A program made the position numbers and the translations under genes. 64,000 nt of DNA from Desulfosporosinus sp. (lineage in GTDB: Bacteria > Bacillota > Desulfitobacteriia > Desulfitobacteriales > Desulfitobacteriaceae): assembly GCA_031292055.1 (NCBI GenBank), contig JARLHV010000070.1, forward strand, positions 34,193-98,192, given 5' to 3'. The notes beneath the pieces are model-generated. The model was not told where the DNA came from, did no database searches, and saw only the letters and a list, made by a program, of their open reading frames with translations. Shown here piece after piece: positions 25,471 through 32,844 of the stretch; positions within the stretch are counted from its first letter, which is position 1; each line of letters begins with the position of its first letter.

Positions 25471-26676
25471 TTAATTCTCCCAGTCCGCAATCCATTCCGC
25501 CAGCAAGAGTTCCCCAGGTTCTACCGGACCATGGTTCGCAGGTACATCCACTAACAGATGACTACCAATCATGGAACGAAGAATTCCCGATCCCTGAGCC
25601 GGAGCAAGGTCTGCCCAAATTCCCCCATCTTTGAACACCGCCTGAGCACGTAAAAAGCGTCGTTGTTTCCCTTTCTTACCAAAGCCGCTTGCCATTTTGA
25701 CTAGAAATTTTTCTTCTTCAACCATGGATCGACCCGCTAATTTACGGAGGACAGGACGAACCAAGAGTTCAAATGTCACCATAGCAGCCGCCGGATTCCC
25801 CGAAAGCGAGAAAAAGAACTTCTTGCCTTTTTGTCCAACCGAAGCCGGCGTTCCAGGCTTAATGTTTACCTTCCAAAACAACATTTCGCAGCCGTACTGG
25901 GCAAGGGCATGGCGCATGACATCGTAATCACCCACTGAGGCTCCGCCCGTCGAAATGACGACATCAGTATCCGCAACCTTTGCCAAGGCCTCAATTGTCG
26001 CCTCGATTTGATCGGAAACAATCGGGATCACTGAGACATCACACCCGGCTTCCTGGAGCATTCCTCGCAACGTATAACTATTACTGTTATAAATCTTACT
26101 TGGCAGCAACGGTTGTCCCACATCCATCAGTTCCGATCCTGTCGAAAGTAACCCCACACGAGGTCGGCGATAAACATCGACTTGAGCACAGCCAACTGCA
26201 GCCAACAATCCTACTGCCGGTGGGGTTAAATAGGCACCCGTTCTAAGGATGATATCCCCCTCTGCAATCTCTTCCCCTCGGGGTACGATATTGGACCCCG
26301 GTAACACAGGACGAAAAATCGTCACTTCATCCAACCCAGACTCGGTGTCTTCCATCCGTACCACGCAGTTGGCACCGGGTGGAATCGGTGCCCCAGTAAA
26401 TATCTTGGCTGCTTCACCAGCAACGATTTCTCTGTCTGACCAAGTTCCCGCAGGAATTTCACTCACAATATTCAGCCGCAGCGGTTGAGGATCAACTTCT
26501 GTGGCACGATATGCGTATCCATCCAGTGGTGAGCGCGCAAATGGCGGCATGGCAATTTGGGATGTCACATCCTTGGCCAAAACACGCTGATAGGCGTCTG
26601 TAATTAAAACGCTCTCTGTTTCCACAGGTTGGATGCGGGTAAGGATTAGTTCCATAGCCTCTTCTAATTCAATCAT
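25471..26676 (-). CDS. moeA: Molybdopterin molybdenumtransferase MoeA
   Basis: About 401 residues. MoeA inserts molybdate into adenylated molybdopterin. Motifs: RSPLDGYAYRA (domain III active segment), GAPIPPGANCVVRMEDT, STGSEL and TGGASVGDYD (MPT-binding MoCF domain), KPGTPAS and FSLSGNPAAA. A TTG at 26685 is also in frame; the ATG at 26676 is chosen as the commoner start, and neither has a strong ribosome site. It is transcribed with mobB from an extended -10 promoter near 26802. Confidence 0.95.
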   Translation of the reverse strand: MIELEEAMELILTRIQPVETESVLITDAYQRVLAKDVTSQIAMPPFARSPLDGYAYRATEVDPQPLRLNIVSEIPAGTWSDREIVAGEAAKIFTGAPIPPGANCVVRMEDTESGLDEVTIFRPVLPGSNIVPRGEEIAEGDIILRTGAYLTPPAVGLLAAVGCAQVDVYRRPRVGLLSTGSELMDVGQPLLPSKIYNSNSYTLRGMLQEAGCDVSVIPIVSDQIEATIEALAKVADTDVVISTGGASVGDYDVMRHALAQYGCEMLFWKVNIKPGTPASVGQKGKKFFFSLSGNPAAAMVTFELLVRPVLRKLAGRSMVEEEKFLVKMASGFGKKGKQRRFLRAQAVFKDGGIWADLAPAQGSGILRSMIGSHLLVDVPANHGPVEPGELLLAEWIADWEN

Positions 26677-26801
26677 TATTTTCAACTTATCTCTATTCCT
26701 TCCCCATCAAAATTATACAAGCACCTTGAAACAATAGTTTTGCGTCTTTAGCTTGCGCTTAAGTTTTACAATTTTCGAAAATTATTATTATTTTCAGTAA
26801 G

Positions 26802-26830
26802 ATTATAACATGTGTGCCTAAAAACTGACA
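26802..26830 (-). promoter_or_regulatory. Extended -10 promoter of moeA-mobB
   Basis: Minus-strand TGTTATAAT (TATAAT at 26802-26807 with TG one base upstream). The -35 region at 17 bp, TGTCAG, is poor, as is usual for extended -10 promoters. Confidence 0.5.
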
Positions 26831-26897
26831 CTCCGCACGACATAGGTCGGCGGGTTCTTAGATGCGAAACCTTCCGATAGACTCTCGCTAATAGGCA
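26815..26897. other. Foldable non-coding segment upstream of the moeA promoter
   Basis: TGCCTA (26815-26820) pairs with TAGGCA (26892-26897), enclosing a hairpin at 26833-26853 (CCG..CGAC/GTCG..CGG) and a GGTT/AACC stem. It overlaps and lies upstream of the moeA promoter, so it is not the moeA leader; a plus-strand RNA or an IS200/IS605-like end relic is possible. Nothing protein-coding is seen from 26686 to 26946. Confidence 0.35.
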
Positions 26898-26946
26898 TGA
26901 TAATGTCGTTGTACTCTATATATCTAACCTAAAATCCCACATTTTT

Positions 26947-27351
26947 TTATACCTACAAGGAGAAACACTGTAAATACGCCTTGGGGAATTCTGAACGGGG
27001 AACCACAGATTACACAGATTACACAGATTAAGAACGATTAGTATAGAAACACACAGACAAAGGATAAAGGGGATGGAGAATGTGGAACGAGGTTCTTGTT
27101 GAGCTAAAGTCCGTTTCGAAGATGGGAGTCAATGAAGAGGCACAAATTATAAATGATCTGAAAGCCACAGGGTTAAAACGAGGCCTTTTAATCAACTTTG
27201 GCTTGTCATCAATTGAGTTACAAGCGATTTGTAGTTTAGAGCCAAAATGTATTTATTCTGTGTTAATCTGTGTAATCTGTGGTTGATTAACTGAGTACCT
27301 ACAAAAACACCAAAATGCCTGTAAAATCAGGGCTTATTAATGTAGGTATAA
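26947..27351 (-). mobile_element. Dispersed repeat, copy C (long form with gene remnant)
   Basis: 405 bp between TTATACCTACA and TGTAGGTATAA, inverted relative to copies A and B. The outer parts match copy B nearly base for base, including both ATTACACAG-type tracts. The extra central 180 bp encode part of a GxxExxY-family protein on the plus strand. It therefore looks like the parent from which the shorter copies arose by internal deletion. Confidence 0.75.
27080..27286 (+). pseudogene. Remnant of a GxxExxY-family gene inside the repeat
   Basis: 67 codons, of which about residues 5-42 match the C-terminal part of GxxExxY proteins (PD-(D/E)XK nuclease-like fold): LVELKSVSKMGVNEEAQIIN followed by LKATGLKRGLLINFG. 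The N-terminal half with the family's Gly-x-x-Glu-x-x-Tyr motif is absent, and the last codons run into the ATTACACAG-type repeat. No ribosome site is evident. Full-length family members have about 125-130 residues, so this is a deletion relic rather than a working gene. Confidence 0.7.
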
Positions 27352-27416
27352 TTTTTCACGGGAATCAAGGATCTAACTATAAATGATCTGCAAGAATGCA
27401 TACAAAAATATTTAAG

Positions 27417-27447
27417 GGTAGGGGCACTTATCCAGCGTGCCCCTACC
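27417..27447 (-). terminator. Strong hairpin after bshC
   Basis: Perfect 11-bp arms GGTAGGGGCAC / GTGCCCCTACC with a nine-base loop, starting three bases after the bshC stop; the minus strand continues TTAAATATTTTTG. Hairpins of this GTAGGGGC type also occur as dispersed palindromes in other bacteria. Confidence 0.65.
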
Positions 27448-27449
27448 TA

Positions 27450-29036
27450 TTATAAACGTAACTGATGTTCTGAAAAATCTCCCGTCAGCGGGAGTTCTGC
27501 CACCCGGTCCACAAAGCTAAGCCCATAACGCGCGACAAAACTTAAGGGATTTAGAACACGTTCTTGTCGAGTATGATTGGGGGTAATCCCATCCTCAAGT
27601 TCTTGCAAGCGCTTAAGTACCTCACTGCAGCGTTTGCGCTGCGCCTGCCAAAGCTTGCGCTTTAAATAGTCTAATTGGAAGTTAACTTTCGCTTCATTTC
27701 GAACCAGCCAGTCATGGACATTGACATGAATCTCTTCTAAAGGTTCAAGTTCTGCGTATCCTGTTTCGATCTGACTGCGCAAACGCTGTAGGCGTTCATC
27801 AATGTTTTGTGTATCCTGTTCTCGCACACAACGTTCTCGGTGTTCCGCCAAGCCGCGATAAACATCGTCGATGGTCAACGTTTCTTTGGCTAAGGATTTT
27901 TGCCAAGCAGCCGTTAACACAACGACAGACAAACGCGGATAAAGAATAGGCATGACGAATCCGAAGGTTGTGAATACTCCCCCTAATTGAGCCCAATAAT
28001 TTAATTCCCCGGGTCCTGGAACATAGGCTAAGGTCGGAAAAAGGTATTCCTGAATAACCGGACGGGTCACCACATTGGGGGAAACCCGCTCCGGTGTTTG
28101 TGCTACTAAAGCGTTAAGGGCATCCAAATCCCACTGTCCATCGTGACCTCGCAAATAAAATGCTTGCTCATTATGCATGATTGCTCGTCGTTCCGGTACA
28201 GCAAGAAAAAGATTTACCTCTCCCCCGGTTGGTTGGATCTGGGGCTCAAAGCCAAGCTTAACCCATTCCTTCGTCCGTAGCTCCAAAGCATCCCGAACAT
28301 CAGCATGCTGCTTTAAAATCTGCTCATACAGCGGAGCCGCAAGTCGCTTAAATTCAGGCAACAAAGGATCAAAGAAAATAAGTCCCCACTTTTGGACCAA
28401 CCACTGCAACGTAAGAGCAAACCACTGCGTCAAATTATCCGCTTGCTCAGCGAATTTGCGACATTGCTTTAAGACAGATGCTCGAAATTCACTATCTGGT
28501 ATCCCCATGAGTTGGGACTCGATCGTCTCCCAAGCGGGCACCTGGAGATTGCCGACAGACTTCCCTCCCCCATCGCCCGCCAGCGAGCAAGGGACGGCTT
28601 TTCCTTCCAGATTTAAATAAAAAGTTTTATGAATCTCCAGCCAATCATGGTCTTCACTGGCAATCCAGAAAATCGGTACAACTGGACGGTTAAGCTTCTC
28701 ACGTTGCTCTTTAGCCAACCGAATGGTGGTCATGGCTTTATATAAGGTATATAAAGGCCCGGTCAAAATCCCAGCTTGCTGGCCTGTGATAACCACAAGT
28801 GTTTCCTTTTGTCTAAGCTCTTCAATCATCCGTTGAGTTTCTGTACTCGACCCTAAATGCGTATGATATATTTTCAAAGTGTCTGCCAAACGCTCCCTGG
28901 CATAATCCCGAGTATCCAAATAAGCCGCACGCCGCTCAAAGTTTTCCTGAAGCTTGGGATTACCACTCGGAAAGAACAAAGCCACTTGTTCAAAACAAGT
29001 AGCCATAGTTTGCATTGGATTTCTCATTTCTTTCAT
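27450..29036 (-). CDS. bshC: Putative cysteine ligase BshC (bacillithiol biosynthesis)
   Basis: 528 residues from the ATG at 29036 (GGGGGG six bases upstream). BshC adds cysteine to glucosaminyl-malate, the last step of bacillithiol synthesis. Rossmann-type core motifs match: VVITGQQAGILTGPLYTLYK, FWIASEDHDWLEI, and the VTRPVIQEYLFPTLAYVPGP segment with GELNYWAQL after it. A C-terminal coiled coil (about residues 390-490) is also typical. bshA is in the same window but in a different transcription unit. A strong hairpin closes the gene. Confidence 0.93.
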   Translation of the reverse strand: MKEMRNPMQTMATCFEQVALFFPSGNPKLQENFERRAAYLDTRDYARERLADTLKIYHTHLGSSTETQRMIEELRQKETLVVITGQQAGILTGPLYTLYKAMTTIRLAKEQREKLNRPVVPIFWIASEDHDWLEIHKTFYLNLEGKAVPCSLAGDGGGKSVGNLQVPAWETIESQLMGIPDSEFRASVLKQCRKFAEQADNLTQWFALTLQWLVQKWGLIFFDPLLPEFKRLAAPLYEQILKQHADVRDALELRTKEWVKLGFEPQIQPTGGEVNLFLAVPERRAIMHNEQAFYLRGHDGQWDLDALNALVAQTPERVSPNVVTRPVIQEYLFPTLAYVPGPGELNYWAQLGGVFTTFGFVMPILYPRLSVVVLTAAWQKSLAKETLTIDDVYRGLAEHRERCVREQDTQNIDERLQRLRSQIETGYAELEPLEEIHVNVHDWLVRNEAKVNFQLDYLKRKLWQAQRKRCSEVLKRLQELEDGITPNHTRQERVLNPLSFVARYGLSFVDRVAELPLTGDFSEHQLRL

Positions 29037-29162
29037 ATCTATCCCCCCGCTACCTTTCCATACACGTGGGTATTTTATCATGCACAACTGAAAACCGCAA
29101 TTCTGCCCAGTTTGCCTCTTTAAACCCGACCGCCAACCGCTGCTGCCGGGGTTCTAACCCCC

Positions 29163-30626
29163 TTAGCCGAAGGCAACGTCACTCGGTTTTGATACCCATT
29201 CTGCCAGACGGCGAATAATATCCTCAACATCTCCACTCAACAGAGTTCGCACATCAATCAGCACCCAATCCTTATGAATTCGAGTTAGAATAGCTACCGA
29301 ACCGAGACGCAGAAACTTTTCTAACTCAGTGACACTTCCTTGCTTAGGGCGGATAGCACACACCCAAGTTGGAAGATCGACCGTAGGCCATGCCCCACCA
29401 CCCACCTGAGAGACGTCCTCTTTTAATTCAACGACAAGGCTCGGATTCTGTTGAAGCGCCGCTACCAACTGAGAAGCGGCTAATTTCAATGTCTCCAGGG
29501 GAAGGGAGAGCATCCTCCAGACAGGAATATCCTCTATCCCCCCATCTTCATATAGGCGGAGAGTCCCTTCGAGGGCCGCTAAGGTCAATTTATCAACCCT
29601 CAAAGCCCGAGTCAATTGATTCGTCCTTAAGCGCTCGATAAACGGTCGCTTGCCCACAATAATCCCGGCTTGAGGACCGCCCAATAACTTGTCGCCACTA
29701 AACGTCACGAGAGAAAGCCCTGCTTTAACAATTTGTTGGATGGTCGGTTCCATCGGAAAACCAAGACTTATCCCATCAAAAAAACTTCCGCTCCCTAAAT
29801 CCTCCATAACAGGCAGGCCCCGCTTTTCTCCGAGCTCTACCAACTCAGCTCCCGAAACAAAATGAGTAAACCCTTCAACCCGATAATTGCTCGTATGAAC
29901 TTTTAAAAACAGGGCCGTTTCTGTTCCGATCGCTGCTTCATAGTCTCTAAGCCAAGTCTTATTGGTCGTCCCGACTTCAACAAGTTTGGCGCCCCCGGCT
30001 TTTAAAACCTCAGGAATTCGAAACGATCCGCCAACTTCCACCAGTTCACCACGCGAAACGATCACCTCTTTCCCTTGGGCAAACGTGTTCATCATCAAAA
30101 GGACCGCCGCAGCATTATTATTGACCACCATAGCTGCCTCTGCTCCCGTCAGATGACAAAGCAGCGCTTCCACATGGACATAACGTGAACCCCGCTCCCC
30201 AGTTTCAATATTCAACTCAAGATTGCTATATCGAGCAGCTTGTTCTGCAACAGAACGCGCGACCTCTGGCGCGAGTAAAGCCCTGCCACAGTTCGTATGT
30301 AATACGACCCCAGTCGCATTGATAACCTGCCGCAAACTAGTTCTCGGTCGTTCCAACTCTTGTAAGAGCTGACTTTTCAACCCTGACCAGAGCGAGGATT
30401 CAAACTCATCAAACGAATCCATAAACTTTCGGTTGACATTTTCCCTTGCTTTTTGAAGAACCTGTCGAACGCACTGTGTTAAACGAGGCAGCTGCCTCTC
30501 ATTCGTCAAAAACGGACTGAATTCCGCGTCGTACTCCAGCCGGGATATCACCTCGTGAACAGCCGGAAGTGCTCTTAACCGCCTTTGTTTCTCTTGATCC
30601 ACCGATTGCCACTCCTTATGGGCCAC
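29163..30626 (-). CDS. selA: L-seryl-tRNA(Sec) selenium transferase SelA
   Basis: 487 residues. PLP enzyme that turns seryl-tRNA(Sec) into selenocysteyl-tRNA(Sec) using selenophosphate. The PLP lysine lies in TFSGDKLLGGPQAG (K about residue 313); INATGVVLHTNCGRA, NNNAAAVLLMMN and LVEVGGSFRIPEV are family motifs. It starts at a GTG (30626) without an obvious ribosome site. Its presence implies the organism makes selenoproteins. selB, selD and selC are not in the window; the 75-bp gap to bshC was checked for selC without success. Confidence 0.96.
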   Translation of the reverse strand: MAHKEWQSVDQEKQRRLRALPAVHEVISRLEYDAEFSPFLTNERQLPRLTQCVRQVLQKARENVNRKFMDSFDEFESSLWSGLKSQLLQELERPRTSLRQVINATGVVLHTNCGRALLAPEVARSVAEQAARYSNLELNIETGERGSRYVHVEALLCHLTGAEAAMVVNNNAAAVLLMMNTFAQGKEVIVSRGELVEVGGSFRIPEVLKAGGAKLVEVGTTNKTWLRDYEAAIGTETALFLKVHTSNYRVEGFTHFVSGAELVELGEKRGLPVMEDLGSGSFFDGISLGFPMEPTIQQIVKAGLSLVTFSGDKLLGGPQAGIIVGKRPFIERLRTNQLTRALRVDKLTLAALEGTLRLYEDGGIEDIPVWRMLSLPLETLKLAASQLVAALQQNPSLVVELKEDVSQVGGGAWPTVDLPTWVCAIRPKQGSVTELEKFLRLGSVAILTRIHKDWVLIDVRTLLSGDVEDIIRRLAEWVSKPSDVAFG

Positions 30627-30689
30627 AACGATTATCGACCAATTTTCTATAATCCGGCCCGCACGCTTTTTAGGATTTCGACATCACAA

Positions 30690-30718
30690 TTGACATATGA
30701 TAGAGCAGAAGTTAGAGA
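30690..30718 (+). promoter_or_regulatory. Candidate promoter of the Gin-like gene
   Basis: TTGACA (30690-30695), 17-bp spacer, weak TAGAGA (30713-30718). The 150-base leader that follows holds a CAGAAGTTA/TAACTTCTG stem (overlapping the promoter) and a GTTCAAA/TTTGAAC stem. Confidence 0.4.
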
Positions 30719-30865
30719 TCAAAGGCCAAAGGCCCGATGATGGATAACTTCTGTCAACGAGTAAGCCTGACAAGCCCTTAGAAACGTTCAAAAAAATTTA
30801 GATGGAGTTTGAACCTCCACTGAGCCGATCAGATAATGAATAAGTTACTTTCAAGGAGGTAATCC

Positions 30866-31069
30866 ATGTCCAGCATCAACTCAACTCCATCATTAGAGCC
30901 AACAGCTCATCAAGCTGTTATTATTCCCTTAAATAGGCTCTCTCACACCAAAGAACAGTTCCATCCTTGTATCTTTTGCGGTAAAACTATGAAGGTTCAC
31001 AAGTTTAAAGGCAAGGCCGTCTGTATCCACTGTCTGCACCAAATTCCAGCTATCTTTTCCTGTGGCTAA
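30866..31069 (+). CDS. Small Cys4 zinc protein, Gin (CsfB)-like
   Basis: 67 residues. A low-complexity N-terminus is followed by C35-IF-C38 and C53-IH-C56 with 14 residues between, and a further Cys at 66. Length and the C-x2-C-x14-C-x2-C spacing resemble Gin/CsfB, the anti-sigma-G factor of spore formers, in which the second pair also follows a Lys/Phe-rich segment. Sequence identity beyond the Cys frame is too low to be sure; a generic zinc ribbon is the alternative. AAGGAGGTAATCC before the ATG is a near-perfect ribosome site, and a two-way terminator follows. Confidence 0.7.
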   Translation: MSSINSTPSLEPTAHQAVIIPLNRLSHTKEQFHPCIFCGKTMKVHKFKGKAVCIHCLHQIPAIFSCG

Positions 31070-31120
31070 AGTGTTATGTAAAGTAGGTGCCACCCAGCAA
31101 CATGTGGGTCTGGATACGTC

Positions 31121-31153
31121 AAGAAAAAGGGAAGCAATGCTTCCCTTTTTCTT
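31121..31153. terminator. Bidirectional terminator between the Gin-like gene and mecA
   Basis: Perfect palindromic stem AAGAAAAAGGGAAGC / GCTTCCCTTTTTCTT, with A-run before and T-run after, serving two convergent genes. Confidence 0.88.
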
Positions 31154-31177
31154 GTTCCTACCTTCTTCCTCTATCCT

Positions 31178-31771
31178 TTAGCTGTGTGAAGGCTTATTGA
31201 AGGAGGCATTAAGTGTTTGTACAGCCTTTACTGGAATGATACTCTTCCCATGTTCCGACAAAAAAACGCCGGTCGTAGCCACAATTTCTCCATATTCATC
31301 AAGGATTGCCTCTGTCAAAAGTCTTTTCTTGCCCGCTCCCATACGGTTCAAGACAAGGTAATACTCTTCTTCAAACTCAAAAAGGCCTGAACGTAGCTGG
31401 CTAAATTCTGGTAAGCGCCCCACTGCAGCTAGCACATCTTCGAAATCGGCAAACGCATAAACTAATTCTGTCACCCGACCTTTAGAGGACTTACGAGCGA
31501 CCTTATCCTTAATTAAACCCTCGAGTTGTTCTTCCTGCTTCATGATCGTGATTACAAACTCGTCATTTGTTGCTACGGTTGCCTGAATCCAAAAGGGCTG
31601 ATCTAAATTAAACTCTACTTCTTCTCGAGCCTGCGCAATGAGTTCCCAAAACAATTGTTCCGTCTTCGCCGATCGTTGAAAGAGATCGGCCATCGTAATA
31701 TCCCTGTCAGTTAACTCTGTCAAGGTGATAAAGATGCGGATGGTATGCTCGTTAACTTTTTGAACACGCAT
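31178..31771 (-). CDS. mecA: Adaptor protein MecA
   Basis: 197 residues. MecA delivers substrates to the ClpCP protease (ComK in Bacillus). The N-terminal substrate-binding part holds ITMADLFQRSAKTEQLFWEL; a charged Glu/Lys linker (about 80-100) leads to the C-terminal ClpC-binding domain with YAFADFEDVLAAVGRLP. AAAGGAGAG precedes the ATG. It is probably monocistronic. Confidence 0.93.
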   Translation of the reverse strand: MRVQKVNEHTIRIFITLTELTDRDITMADLFQRSAKTEQLFWELIAQAREEVEFNLDQPFWIQATVATNDEFVITIMKQEEQLEGLIKDKVARKSSKGRVTELVYAFADFEDVLAAVGRLPEFSQLRSGLFEFEEEYYLVLNRMGAGKKRLLTEAILDEYGEIVATTGVFLSEHGKSIIPVKAVQTLNASFNKPSHS

Positions 31772-31818
31772 ATACCCACTCTCCTTTCCGCATCAAGTTC
31801 TTATCCTATCTTATTCCC

Positions 31819-31824
31819 ATTATA
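31819..31824 (-). promoter_or_regulatory. Extended -10 box upstream of mecA
   Basis: Minus-strand TGCTATAATGG, 48 bp before the mecA ATG, with no good -35 hexamer. Confidence 0.5.
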
Positions 31825-31924
31825 GCATATTACGCCCAAATTTTTTTGTGAAATCAAAGTATTTTGCGCTTTTTCTTAGCATATTTGAATTAACTGCTAC
31901 TCACAGCTTTCCAAATTAACCGTT

Positions 31925-31990
31925 TCACTCGATCCATCGCAGCCTGGTCAATAGCAATAGGAACATCATTCCAACCACAAACTCAATCAT
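31925..31990 (-). CDS. Possible 21-residue hydrophobic peptide
   Basis: The frame encodes MIEFVVGMMFLLLLTRLRWI plus Glu: one membrane-spanning segment followed by a basic end. AAGGGAG lies before the ATG. It sits alone in the 300-bp gap between mecA and the next upstream gene. Small membrane peptides of this form exist, but a frame this short could arise by chance. Confidence 0.3.
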   Translation of the reverse strand: MIEFVVGMMFLLLLTRLRWIE

Positions 31991-32070
31991 AACACTCCCT
32001 TTGTACGCATAACAGCAACCTCATTTATTTGCAAATTTTCTTTGCTCACTATCTTATAAGTTTTTTAAAA

Positions 32071-32517
32071 CTAAAGCAAACTTCCCACAAGCTCACAGCG
32101 GACAACTTCCCGACGTTTGGGAAGATACATCAACTTAACCTGATCTTGTACCTTAATCTGTTTATAGACGTTATAGTCGACATAGAACTGTTGTTGTTCT
32201 GAACCATTACGGACATCTAAAACATAGGCCCTTGCTCCTGAATCATAGGCTTTTCCCTGAACTGAACCTTGGACAAAACCCGGCTGAGCTAACCAATCTG
32301 GTTGGGAAAATAATAATAGTTCTGTGTATATTGCTAAAACTCCAATCCAGATTAAGGCTTTCCCCGTTAGTCGTAAAAAACCTCCCGCATCATGTGCATA
32401 ACGCCACGTCTTCAGGATTTTCCAACCCAATCGTGAAAGAACAATCCCCCATATCAAAAAAAGTACGATCACATTCGGCCACGTCGTACTCCAGAGATAA
32501 CTATAGTAGTCTGCCAT
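32071..32517 (-). CDS. Hypothetical membrane protein with C-terminal soluble domain
   Basis: 148 residues. Two transmembrane helices (about 13-33 and 50-70) are followed by a soluble beta-rich tail (about 80-145) ending in VKLMYLPKRREVVRCELVG, a pattern seen in OB-like or NfeD-like tails, though I do not recognise a family. The ATG follows AGGGG. It starts 17 bp after the rubredoxin-like gene, so the pair probably shares the promoter at 32691. Confidence 0.75.
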   Translation of the reverse strand: MADYYSYLWSTTWPNVIVLFLIWGIVLSRLGWKILKTWRYAHDAGGFLRLTGKALIWIGVLAIYTELLLFSQPDWLAQPGFVQGSVQGKAYDSGARAYVLDVRNGSEQQQFYVDYNVYKQIKVQDQVKLMYLPKRREVVRCELVGSLL

Positions 32518-32534
32518 TCTTTGCCCCTTATATT

Positions 32535-32645
32535 CTATTCAGCTTTAAGAATTTGTTCCTTGCTAGCGCCACAACTGGGACAAAGTTTCGGACGACAACG
32601 GCCTTCAGACGTTGCGCTACACTGGGAACATTTCCAAATGGCCAT
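32535..32645 (-). CDS. Rubredoxin-like zinc-ribbon protein (RCKP type), 36 residues
   Basis: The product starts MAIWKCSQCSATSEGRCRPK; C6-x-x-C9 and C22-x-x-C25 form one metal site. The WKC..C....EGRC(R/K)P pattern is that of the short RCKP rubredoxin-like domain found in sulfate reducers and related anaerobes. GGAGGGG lies seven bases before the ATG, and a consensus promoter precedes it. Binding of iron or zinc cannot be told from sequence. Confidence 0.85.
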   Translation of the reverse strand: MAIWKCSQCSATSEGRCRPKLCPSCGASKEQILKAE

Positions 32646-32690
32646 AGTACATCCCCTCCATAATTTATAAACATCTCTTAAGATACTCCG

Positions 32691-32719
32691 ATTCTATATA
32701 GTTTCTATATTAATGTCAA
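32691..32719 (-). promoter_or_regulatory. SigA-type promoter of the rubredoxin-like gene
   Basis: Minus-strand TTGACA (32714-32719), 17-bp spacer, TAGAAT (32691-32696). Confidence 0.75.
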
Positions 32720-32757
32720 TATCTTTTGTTAACTTGTACATAGAGACAATACATAGA

Positions 32758-32791
32758 GGCGTAACAATTGCTTTTTGTAAACTGTTACGCC
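32758..32791 (-). terminator. Hairpin after the CWB2 surface protein gene
   Basis: Arms GGCGTAACA / TGTTACGCC, 53 bp beyond the stop codon. The T-run on the minus strand is weak (TCTATGTATTG), so termination is likely but not certain. Confidence 0.45.
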
Positions 32792-32844
32792 CCTGTTCTG
32801 CTTGGAAGGACTCACTTTTACTCCTTGAATCAGCCCATCTCTGC

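Noticed and set aside
26686..26946. Molybdenum-cofactor riboswitch upstream of moeA
   Set aside because: The foldable part lies upstream of the likely moeA promoter, and the conserved features of that riboswitch class could not be found.
29088..29162. Possible tRNA-Sec (selC) between selA and bshC
   Set aside because: selC often sits beside selA and this gap has GC-rich pairs such as GGGGTTCTAACCCC, but no acceptor stem, no TCA anticodon loop and too few bases for a ~95-nt tRNA.
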